Assembly (NCBI GenBank): GCA_013361525.1
Contig: JABFXY010000158.1
Coordinates: 18,520 to 82,519, forward strand
DNA length: 64,000 bases
Reading direction: 5' to 3'
Source of the DNA: Polyangiaceae bacterium
GTDB lineage: Bacteria; Myxococcota_A; Polyangia; Polyangiales; Polyangiaceae
Part shown: one piece after another, positions 24,284 through 31,485 of the stretch
Layout: each line of letters starts with the position of its first letter
Position numbering within the stretch: the first letter of the stretch is position 1
Made by a program: the position numbers and the translations under genes
Notes under the pieces: generated by a model
The model's database searches: none
Seen by the model: only the letters and a program-made list of their open reading frames with translations
Told to the model about the DNA's origin: nothing

Positions 24284-26202
24284 TCCGCCGCGAGCGCGGT
24301 GGGTGCATTGCCCGCGAGGGCCGAGAGAATGCGAGAGCCCGTCGTCGTGATCTCCGCGTGTAGCCCGCGGACACGAAGCTGCGCGCGCTCGACGTACGCC
24401 TCGAGCAGATCGCGCCGCTCCGGAAAACGCTTGGACTGCTCGAGGAGGATCTCGACGATGGCCTCGTCCACGAGGATCCGCGTCAACCGCTCGGCGTGCA
24501 GCATGGCGAGCGCAAAGTCGCGCTTCGGGTCCCAATCCTTCGCGAGCGCCGTGGACCAGCGGCGCGCCGGCACCTCACCCAGCCCCTTCACCTTGTGCAG
24601 CGCCGTGCGGGTCAGGAGGTATTGCTGTGCGGAGAGCGACGACGATTGAATCTGCGCGACGCCCCGCTCGAGCGGATCCCGCGAGGAGAGCGCGCGCCAT
24701 CGTGCCTGCGCGACACGACGAGCGAAGTCGCCCGGTGACTTCAAAATACCCATGAGCGTGTCCTTCATCGCCATGAGCGCCTGGATCTGACTCGTCCCTT
24801 CGTAGATCGGCATCACCATCGAGTCGCGAACGAGCTTCTCCGCGCCGTACTCTTTCGTGTAACCGACCCCTCCGTGGATCTGCAGCGCTCGACGGGAGAT
24901 CTCCACCGCCTTCTCCGAGGCGATGTATTTCAATAGCGGAGTGAGCCGCCGTGATCTCGCGGCGTGCGCCGAGAGCTCGCGGGCGAGCCGCTTCCGCTCG
25001 TCTTCCGTGGCGACGTCGGCGAAACGCCCGAGCAGCCGCGCCTTCTGACTGACCTCTTCGTGATAACAGGCAGTGACGGCGAGGGCCCGAATGGCCTGCA
25101 CGTCGGTGCGCATCTCGTCGAGGTAGTCGGCGATCATCTCGTGGCGCGCGATGGGCTTGCCCATGCTCTTGCGCTCGGCGGCGTAGCTCTCCGCGAGACG
25201 GACCGCCGCCTCGGCCATGCCGAGGGCCTCGAACCCGACGCCGACGCGCGCGTTGTTCATCAAGAGAAGCATCAGGCGGAAGCCTTCGCCGCGTTTGCCA
25301 ATCAAAACCGCAGGCGTTTTGTCGAAGCCGAGCGCGGCTGTGACCGAGCCGTGGTGCCCGAGCTTCTCTTCGATGCGATCCACGGTGACGAAGCGTTTGC
25401 GCGTGCCGCCGGGCGCATCTTCGTATGCTTTGGCCAGAAACATCGAGAGGCCCGCGAGACCCGCGAAGGGATCGCCGTCCGCTTTCGCCTCCTCCGTCCG
25501 GGCGATGACGAAGTGCCATTTGCCGTGGCCGGAGGTGATGAAGATCTTCTGGCCGGTGAGGTACCAGACGCCGTCGGCCCCCTCCTCCGCTCGCATGCGG
25601 AGGCGCGCCATGTCGCTCCCGGCGTCGGGCTCGGTAATATCCATACAGCCCCACGCTTCCCCCGAGGCGATCTCGGCGATGGCGTCGTAAAAGCGCGTAT
25701 TTTCGATCCGGCCGCGGTCGCGGTCCACGACGGTGGAGCCCTCGTGGACGCTGAAGGCGAGCATCGCCATCGCCATGCCGCCGTGAAAGGAGAAATGAGC
25801 CATGGTCGATACATCGGCCCGCGCAAGCATCTCCCCCGCCATGAAATAGAGCATCAGCGGCGCGTTCAATCCGCCGAGCTCGCGCGGGAGGCACAGCTGG
25901 TGCAGGCCCTGCTCGCGCATCCGCTCGAAGATCTTCGCCATCGTCGGGCCGATGGAGGCTTCACCGTCGCGAAAGGTCGCGCCCTCGCGGTCGATCACCG
26001 CGGCGCGCGGCGCGATCTCCTCGGCGGCGAGCTGTCCAATCGAGTCGAGCACGTCGCGGTAGAAGCCAATCGCTTCGTCCTTCGACTTGAAGCCGCCCTC
26101 GGTGCGATAACCGTATTCGGTCAGCTCGACGAGCGTCTCCCAGTCGATGGCTTTTTCGAAGCAGAACTGGAGGTCGTCGTTGTCTCGGAAGAAGCTCGCC
26201 AC
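24280..26202 (-). CDS. Acyl-CoA dehydrogenase, FadE5-like
   Basis: A 640-residue flavoprotein of the large FadE5-like class. Motifs: MDITEPDAGSDM (FAD/substrate loop), GQKIFITSGHGKWHF, ARVGVGFEALGMAE, QIHGGVGYTKEYGAEKL, and MPIYEGTSQIQALM, in which the Glu of YEGT is the catalytic base. It is longer than ordinary acyl-CoA dehydrogenases (about 380-400) because of N- and C-terminal extensions, as in FadE5. It oxidises acyl-CoA to trans-2-enoyl-CoA, passing electrons to ETF. The start is GTG at 26202 after AAAGGGGA, a good ribosome site. This makes its first 82 bases overlap the end of the TetR gene on the same strand. First structural gene of the operon. Confidence 0.9.
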   Translation of the reverse strand: MASFFRDNDDLQFCFEKAIDWETLVELTEYGYRTEGGFKSKDEAIGFYRDVLDSIGQLAAEEIAPRAAVIDREGATFRDGEASIGPTMAKIFERMREQGLHQLCLPRELGGLNAPLMLYFMAGEMLARADVSTMAHFSFHGGMAMAMLAFSVHEGSTVVDRDRGRIENTRFYDAIAEIASGEAWGCMDITEPDAGSDMARLRMRAEEGADGVWYLTGQKIFITSGHGKWHFVIARTEEAKADGDPFAGLAGLSMFLAKAYEDAPGGTRKRFVTVDRIEEKLGHHGSVTAALGFDKTPAVLIGKRGEGFRLMLLLMNNARVGVGFEALGMAEAAVRLAESYAAERKSMGKPIARHEMIADYLDEMRTDVQAIRALAVTACYHEEVSQKARLLGRFADVATEDERKRLARELSAHAARSRRLTPLLKYIASEKAVEISRRALQIHGGVGYTKEYGAEKLVRDSMVMPIYEGTSQIQALMAMKDTLMGILKSPGDFARRVAQARWRALSSRDPLERGVAQIQSSSLSAQQYLLTRTALHKVKGLGEVPARRWSTALAKDWDPKRDFALAMLHAERLTRILVDEAIVEILLEQSKRFPERRDLLEAYVERAQLRVRGLHAEITTTGSRILSALAGNAPTALAAE

Positions 26203-26846
26203 GATCTGTCCCCTTTCTTGCGCGCTGCGCGCGCCTCGACCTGCCGATTGACGAATAGGCTCGACCGCGCAATGCGCGTGAGCTCCGCCTCCATCCTCGA
26301 GGCGGCGCCTTTGCCGTCCAGCGCCGCGGCGAGCACCGGCTGCGACGCGACCGAGGTGATGATGAAGAGCAACATCTGCGCGACGTACGCTTCGGCGTCG
26401 ACGTCCGCGTAATGACTGCCCCCTTCTTGGCCGGCGCGAATGTAGGCAGCAATCGCCGTGATCCATGGGCGGACGGGGCCGCGTACGAGCTCGCGCAAGC
26501 CGTCGGGCCGATCCAACGCCTCGCGCGCGAGGAGCCGCGCACGCGCGGGGTCCGCGGTGAAGAAGCGCAACGTCTCGGCGAACACCGCGTCGAATCGCTC
26601 GTTGCTCGCGGTCGCCGCGAGAAGAAGCCGCGGCAGCGTGTCCGTCCAGTGGGCGAGGATCTCGTCGAAGACGGCTTGGCGCAACCGCTCCTTCGATGGG
26701 AAGTGGTGGAGCACGGCCTGCTTCGAGACGCCGACCTCGTCGGCGATCGCCTGCAGCGCGGTCGCATCGAAGCCCCGGGCCGCGAACAAGTCCGTCGCGG
26801 CCCGGAGGATCTGCGTTCGCACGTCGACGTCAGCCGCCCCGACCAT
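26121..26846 (-). CDS. TetR-family regulator of the fatty-acid operon
   Basis: A 241-residue TetR protein. The HTH is at about residues 9-55: TQILRAATDLFAARGFDATALQAIADEVGVSKQAVLHHFPSK. The remainder is the helical ligand domain, and the last ~27 residues (Ser/Thr/Arg-rich) are encoded in the region overlapping the dehydrogenase start. It is the first gene of the same-strand operon with FadE5/MaoC/FabG/thiolase genes. A perfect 10-bp inverted repeat lies just upstream (26857-26880), so autorepression with acyl-CoA or a related ligand as inducer is a reasonable inference. Family members controlling fatty-acid genes (FadR/PsrA types) behave this way. Confidence 0.88.
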   Translation of the reverse strand: MVGAADVDVRTQILRAATDLFAARGFDATALQAIADEVGVSKQAVLHHFPSKERLRQAVFDEILAHWTDTLPRLLLAATASNERFDAVFAETLRFFTADPARARLLAREALDRPDGLRELVRGPVRPWITAIAAYIRAGQEGGSHYADVDAEAYVAQMLLFIITSVASQPVLAAALDGKGAASRMEAELTRIARSSLFVNRQVEARAARKKGDRSWRASSETTTTSSSASKKPSTGRRSSS

Positions 26847-26856
26847 GTGGTTGGCA

Positions 26857-26880
26857 GGTCCTTACCATGTGGTAAGGACC
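26857..26880. promoter_or_regulatory. Perfect inverted repeat, likely TetR operator
   Basis: GGTCCTTACC and its exact reverse complement GGTAAGGACC are separated by ATGT. The repeat lies 10 bases upstream of the TetR start codon on the promoter side. A related ACCATGTGGT occurs inside it (26864-26873) and again at 26842-26851 over the start codon. Size and symmetry fit a TetR dimer site controlling the regulator-fadE5 operon. Confidence 0.75.
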
Positions 26881-26918
26881 CTGTCACCCCCGACGGTCGG
26901 GGCAGATCGAGCCGGACG

Positions 26919-27920
26919 TCAGATCGAGACGGAAATCAGCAAGCAATCGATGCAGATATGAAGGAGTGTGACGTTTCCGTCGCACTCTTCGCCAATCTCG
27001 ATGATGCCGTTGCCGCACACCGGCGGGTCGGGCGGGCACTCGAGCTCGCAGTCGGAGGAGCAGCCGTCACCGTCGTCGTTGTTGCCGTCGTCGCACTCCT
27101 CGTCGCCTTCTTTGTCGCCGTCGCCGCAGCAGGGGACGGGGGGCGGGGGTTCTTCCGTGCAAATGGCGGAGCAGCCGTCGCCGTTGGTGTTGTTGCCGTC
27201 GTCGCACTCTTCGTCGCCGTCCAGGTCTCCGTCACCGCAATCGGGGGGAGCCGGCTCGTCCAGGCAATCCGCGGAGCAGCCGTCACCGTCGTCGTTGTTG
27301 CCGTCGTCGCACTCCTCGTTCTCTTCGTTCACCTCGCCGTCGCCGCAATACGGTTCATCTTCGGCGATGACTCTGAAGTTGTCGGTTTTGGAGTCGTTGG
27401 GATCGAATCCGCCGTTTTCGTTGTAGTCGTCGATCGTCGTGACCCAGACTTTGTAGACGTTGCCCGGGTTCGGCGTGTCGTCGTACGGAAACAGCTGAAC
27501 GGTAATCGCACCGAGATTCGGATAGTCGTTGTCGTCGGTACCCGTCGCGTGCACGCAACCGCCGGGCCCCGGGATCACCGCGTCGACCAGACCGTCGCTG
27601 TTGACGTGGAATGCGCGGCACTCGACGGCGTCGCTCGAGAGGAGGGTTTGGCCGCTCGGGTCGGTGACTTGGAAGTAGTAGTCACCCTCGGGGAGGCCGG
27701 CTGCACCGGGAGGCGCGTTCATCCCAGGGCCGCCGTCGAGATAAACGTCCTCCTTGGCCTCGTAGATATTCTGGTTGACGCGATCGCCGTCGACGGTACT
27801 GGTGAAGATCGCCCCCGTCAGCGCGGCGCTCGAATTGCCGGTCTGCTCTCCGGCGCAGCTCGTCACTGCGGCGGCGAGATAGACGGCGCCCACGATCCTG
27901 CAAATGGGTTTGCTTCGCAT
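26919..27920 (-). CDS. Disulfide-repeat (DUF4215 / myxobacterial Cys-rich repeat) lipoprotein
   Basis: A 333-residue lipoprotein. Lipobox VTSC places Cys22. Residues about 25-205 form an Asp/Asn-rich beta domain, possibly a Ca-binding or Ig-like fold (VYLDGGPG, YYFQVTDPSG, VWVTTIDDYNENGGFDPND). From about residue 206 there are three complete repeats of the form CGDG-x-n-EECDDGNN-x3-GDGCSxxC and a shortened fourth one (CGNGIIEIGEECDGN). These are the myxobacterial disulfide repeats also known as DUF4215, usual on exported proteins. The protein ends with an odd hydrophobic tail (HICIDCLLISVSI). The start is the ATG opening the signal peptide; longer frames lack one. It is probably a surface lipoprotein. 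Confidence 0.82.
   Translation of the reverse strand: MRSKPICRIVGAVYLAAAVTSCAGEQTGNSSAALTGAIFTSTVDGDRVNQNIYEAKEDVYLDGGPGMNAPPGAAGLPEGDYYFQVTDPSGQTLLSSDAVECRAFHVNSDGLVDAVIPGPGGCVHATGTDDNDYPNLGAITVQLFPYDDTPNPGNVYKVWVTTIDDYNENGGFDPNDSKTDNFRVIAEDEPYCGDGEVNEENEECDDGNNDDGDGCSADCLDEPAPPDCGDGDLDGDEECDDGNNTNGDGCSAICTEEPPPPVPCCGDGDKEGDEECDDGNNDDGDGCSSDCELECPPDPPVCGNGIIEIGEECDGNVTLLHICIDCLLISVSI
27040..27350. repeat. Tandem DNA repeats encoding the disulfide repeats
   Basis: Units of about 110 bases recur on the plus strand, each containing GCAGCCGTCACCGTCGTCGT or a near copy followed by GCCGTCGTCGCACTC, at about 27060, 27172 and 27282. They encode the three complete GDGCS/EECDDGNN protein repeats. Near identity at the DNA level suggests recent unit duplication or homogenisation. 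Confidence 0.7.
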
Positions 27921-28102
27921 GGGGGCCGGCCCAAGCAATCGACGGACCCCTGCGCCGAAGGGGATCGGGGCCATAAAACGCCGAGCGCCGGGCGTGCGAA
28001 GCGACGATCGCATGACCCGGCGCAACGATCTCCCGGCCGGCGACACCCACAGGAGTGCTCAAAGCCCGCGGAGCGGATTGGCCCGAACGGACGCTCGCGG
28101 CG

Positions 28103-29722
28103 TCAGTTCACACTGACGTAGACCGGCGTGCTCTCGCCATTACCCTGCCCGGCGCCGATTGCGTTCCAGCCGTCGGGGAGGTTGGGGAGGGTCCAGCCGA
28201 AGAGCCATTCTCCGTCGACAGGCGACACGTTGAGGCACTCGGCGCTCTTTCGCTTTCCGAAATCCTCGTGCCAATACGCCACGTGCATCGCGAGCGGTGC
28301 TTTGAGGTATTGCTGGTTCGGCACGTCGGTGAACCAGAGCACCTTCGGCTCGCCCTTCTCGTTCGACATCGTGGCGACGCGCTCCTTCCACTCGAGCGGG
28401 AAGTTGCCGATGGCGGTGGTCGCGTATTTCGAATGGTCCTCGGGGAACTTGTAGCCGGGGACCGGCGGGCCGCCTTTGCCCGGGGAGAAGATCGTCGACA
28501 TGACCGGTTTCATTCCGACATAGGCCGTCATGGTGCCGGGGACGATCTTCGCCTCGATCCACTTTTCGTTCTCCGTCACGCCGCTCGGCAACTTGGTCGC
28601 GGCGCGCGTGACGACCAGATCGACGTCGAGCTGCTTGTCGGGATCATCGGTCTTGGCGACGAACTTCCCGGGCTCGCGGCGAAGCTCGTAATAGACCATC
28701 CCGTCCTGCTTCACCGTTTCGCCGGTGATCTCGATAGGGGACTTCGGCGCGAGGGTGGCGCTCGTCGCCTTGAACGAGGCGCCGTCACGCTCGTACTTCG
28801 GTATCGGCTTCTTGCTGCGATTCCACGCGAACGGCAGCTGCATGTCGCTCTCGTCGAAATGCACGCCGTGGAAGGCCGAGCGCTTCATGTGGCTGACGCG
28901 GTCCGCCGGGACGACCATCGCGTCGGGCGTGAGCAGCCACACGCGGCCGTGCATCTCGAAAGCCCGCGAATAGGCCAGCATCGACCCGGGCGGGATGCGC
29001 TTGAGGACGAGCACGTCGGGGTGGAAGTTACCGGCGCGAACGGTGCGCTTTCCGTCCTTCAGGAAATACGGGACTTCGTCGGTCGCTTTGATCGGCTCGT
29101 CCACGATGTTCTCTTCGTGGCCGATCGCCCACGCGCCGAGCGGCTTCCAGGTATTCGCGGGACCGTGCTGTTTCTCCGCCTTTTCCCACTCTTCGGGTGT
29201 CGGCACCCGGCTGTACATCGGCGCGCCGTTGGAGTGCGCGTAGCGGTAGGGCCAAACGCCGTTTTGGGGCGCCGAGAACGCGAGCGCCTTGAAGTACGGA
29301 TCTTCGAGATCGAGCGTCGCCGTCTCGTCGTCACAGACGTAACCGCGCGGCTCGATCGCATACCACTTGCCCTTGCAGCCGGGGCCCTCGATCGCCTGCG
29401 TCGATTTCAGCGCGACCGTGGTCCCCATACGCATTTTTCCGATCGCCAGGCCGGTGCGCTCCGCCTTCTTCCAGATCCACGTGTGCGGACCGATCGCTCC
29501 GATGCGCGGTCGCCCATCCGGCACGGGCGGCGCGGCAGGGTCGGCCGGGGGAGCCTCGGCGGTCGTCGCCGACGTCTTCGTCTCGCCGGCGGAATCGGTC
29601 GTGGCATCCACGCCGGGCGATCTCGCCTCGTCTTCGGCCGAGGACAGGTTGTGCGAGACGTCGTGGGACGAGCACGCGGTGATGGATACGAGCGCGAGAG
29701 CGGCGAAGAGAGAGGCGCGCAT
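28103..29722 (-). CDS. L,D-transpeptidase-like lipoprotein (YkuD fold) with variant motif
   Basis: A 539-residue lipoprotein with lipobox ITAC (Cys17) and a long Ala/Pro/Thr-rich linker. The C-terminal third fits a YkuD catalytic domain: KWIEAKIVPGTMTAYVG and STIFSPGKGG (usual W-I-x-V-x-L ... L-x-x-Y-x-G ... V-S-T-G), then HVAYWHEDFG with His480 and SAECLNVSP with Cys496. Canonical enzymes have S-H/R-G-C-I/V-R/N. Here Ala-Glu replaces His-Gly, but the Cys and upstream His are kept. YkuD enzymes make 3-3 peptidoglycan crosslinks or attach lipoproteins to peptidoglycan. The middle (about 70-390) may hold SH3-like wall-binding modules. Activity is plausible but unproven. Confidence 0.75.
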   Translation of the reverse strand: MRASLFAALALVSITACSSHDVSHNLSSAEDEARSPGVDATTDSAGETKTSATTAEAPPADPAAPPVPDGRPRIGAIGPHTWIWKKAERTGLAIGKMRMGTTVALKSTQAIEGPGCKGKWYAIEPRGYVCDDETATLDLEDPYFKALAFSAPQNGVWPYRYAHSNGAPMYSRVPTPEEWEKAEKQHGPANTWKPLGAWAIGHEENIVDEPIKATDEVPYFLKDGKRTVRAGNFHPDVLVLKRIPPGSMLAYSRAFEMHGRVWLLTPDAMVVPADRVSHMKRSAFHGVHFDESDMQLPFAWNRSKKPIPKYERDGASFKATSATLAPKSPIEITGETVKQDGMVYYELRREPGKFVAKTDDPDKQLDVDLVVTRAATKLPSGVTENEKWIEAKIVPGTMTAYVGMKPVMSTIFSPGKGGPPVPGYKFPEDHSKYATTAIGNFPLEWKERVATMSNEKGEPKVLWFTDVPNQQYLKAPLAMHVAYWHEDFGKRKSAECLNVSPVDGEWLFGWTLPNLPDGWNAIGAGQGNGESTPVYVSVN

Positions 29723-29873
29723 GGCCGCGCACTATGGCGAAAACGTCCAGCGAGGGGCAAAAGCGTGGGGTTGTTTCCTCGCTCGCGCCCAGGAAGATCG
29801 GCCGAAGCTGCCGCGCAGGGCGCGGTTGGTTTGTTTCTTGATTCGTCCCGCTAGAAACGACAATAGGTGGAAG

Positions 29874-30185
29874 ATGGATCACCGTGTTCCGCACGATCTC
29901 GGCCGCGACCTGGCGAAGAAAGCCACGGTCGCCGCATTCGCCTCTTACGCTCAGAAGTACTCCGAATACCGACCGCGCATGGATTGGACCGGGGAGTACA
30001 CGGCGAACGCTTCGTTCAGCGTGAAGGGGATCGATCTGAAGGGAACGGTCGAGGTGGGGGAGCGCGACGTGGCGCTCGACCTCGGCGTGCCGCTATTGCT
30101 CCGCCCGTTCAAATCGAAGGCGCTGGAGGTGATCGACCGCGAGATCCGAGCCTGGGTCGCCAAGGCCAAGGCCGGCCAGCTCTGA
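29874..30185 (+). CDS. Polyhydroxyalkanoate-system-type small protein
   Basis: A 103-residue protein. The layout DHRVPHDLGRDLAKKATVAAF, a Y-x-x-Y-R-P-x-x-D-W-T-G stretch, then ASFSVKGIDLKGTVEV, VPLLLRPFKSKALEVIDREIRAWVAKAKAG matches my recollection of the PHA_gran_rgn family (polyhydroxyalkanoic-acid system proteins). Members are small and soluble and are often encoded with PHA granule genes. No PHA synthase or phasin gene is in the window, so the functional label is only by family. The ATG at 29874 was chosen; the longer upstream frame is antisense to the transpeptidase gene. It converges with the beta-propeller gene, 4 bases apart. Confidence 0.68.
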   Translation: MDHRVPHDLGRDLAKKATVAAFASYAQKYSEYRPRMDWTGEYTANASFSVKGIDLKGTVEVGERDVALDLGVPLLLRPFKSKALEVIDREIRAWVAKAKAGQL

Positions 30186-30189
30186 AAGG

Positions 30190-31485
30190 TCAGGGCGCCG
30201 CTTTTTCAGCGGGCTTCGCTTCCTGATAAGTCACGAGCGTCCCGTCGCGACAGGCGAGCACGACCTTGCCGTCGGCGACGGGGACAATCGCGATGGGCGC
30301 GCTGCAACCGCGATCCGTCGCGTTGACCTTTCCCTGTTCGTCGCGCACGCCGAACCGGCCATTTTGGCGCGCGAACGCGACGCGGCCTGCTCCGTCGACG
30401 ACCGGGGCGACGCGTGCGCTGCCGTTCGGCATCGGCATCGGCATGGGCTGGCGCGACGGAGGAAACATCGGCCCGCCTCCGGGAAGCGCAGCGGAGCGGT
30501 CCGCAGGGGTGCGCGCGATCTCGGCGCCGGTCGCGTCGTAGCCGACGAGAAACCCCTCACCCGTCGTCAGCCACGTCTCGCCGGCCGCGCCGTACGCCGC
30601 AGGCGCGTCGAAGAACGCGAAGATCGAGTCGCCGACGCGCGTGACGGCCGTGCCTGATTTCAAGTCGAGGGCGACCAACCGATTCGGCGACGCCTGACCG
30701 ACCACGGTGCGATCGTCCACGAGCGCGACGGTCCCGCCGATCAAACTGCCGAAGGTCCCGATCTTCCGCGGCTCGGCAGGTGGTTTGACGCGAAACACCG
30801 TGCCCGACTCGCCCGCCACGAGATAACCGCCGTCGTGCGGCAATACGTCCGAAGCGAGACGCTCGGGCAGCGTGACCTTCATTCGAACGCGCGAGCTCGC
30901 ATCGACCTCGAGGAGCGAGCGATTCGAGGCGACGGCGACGGCGCCGTCTTCGGTCGGCACGATCGACGCGATTCCCTCGGTGAATCCGCTCGATGGTGAG
31001 GTTGCTCCGAACGAGGCGCGAGGCAATGCAATCGTCGCGGTGACCTTGTTGGTCGTGGAGACGAACACGACACTCGGCGCCCCCGTCAGGACGGCGAGCG
31101 ACCCGTTCGGGAGCACGACCGGCGACCGCACGGCGGCGGCCGAGCCTAGCTGGATGCGCGCGAGCTCTTTGCCGTCGGCACCCACCCGGACGAGCTCCGG
31201 GCTGGTCAGCGCAATGGTGAGCGTGCCGTCGGGGTGAACGACCGGAGGGTGGCCAATCGCGCCGAGATTGTGGCGCTCGGCCTCGACGAATTGGGACGGC
31301 AGCGATGCGGTCGATCGGCTCGTGCGATTGCGAACGAGCCGATCGACGCTCGCCGGAGTGTCCGGGGCGCCGACGGTGACCACGGTCGGAAAGGCGGGGT
31401 CGACCGGCTCGGCGCGGGAAGCGACGCCATAAGCCAACGACGACGAAACCAAGAGCGCGGCGAGGGCGCGCGAGGCTCTCTTCAC
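30190..31485 (-). CDS. Secreted beta-propeller (PQQ-like repeat) protein
   Basis: A 431-residue protein with a signal peptide (about 1-25, ending ASRA). The mature part is made of repeating strands of the type PPVVHPDGTLTIAL, SPVVLPNGSLAVLTG, IASIVPTEDGAVAVAS, DVLPHDGGYLVAGESG and PVVDGAGRVAFARQNG, a WD/PQQ-type beta-propeller of six to seven blades. A Pro/Met-rich insert (PMPMPMP) lies near residue 350. The start is GTG in a GTGA overlap with the upstream kinase gene, so it is the third gene of that operon. It may act as a periplasmic partner or ligand-binding subunit of the kinase; this is inference from linkage. Confidence 0.78.
   Translation of the reverse strand: MKRASRALAALLVSSSLAYGVASRAEPVDPAFPTVVTVGAPDTPASVDRLVRNRTSRSTASLPSQFVEAERHNLGAIGHPPVVHPDGTLTIALTSPELVRVGADGKELARIQLGSAAAVRSPVVLPNGSLAVLTGAPSVVFVSTTNKVTATIALPRASFGATSPSSGFTEGIASIVPTEDGAVAVASNRSLLEVDASSRVRMKVTLPERLASDVLPHDGGYLVAGESGTVFRVKPPAEPRKIGTFGSLIGGTVALVDDRTVVGQASPNRLVALDLKSGTAVTRVGDSIFAFFDAPAAYGAAGETWLTTGEGFLVGYDATGAEIARTPADRSAALPGGGPMFPPSRQPMPMPMPNGSARVAPVVDGAGRVAFARQNGRFGVRDEQGKVNATDRGCSAPIAIVPVADGKVVLACRDGTLVTYQEAKPAEKAAP

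Noticed and set aside
24964..26412. A long plus-strand frame opposite the acyl-CoA dehydrogenase gene
   Set aside because: It is a shadow of the dehydrogenase; the minus strand carries full acyl-CoA dehydrogenase motifs.
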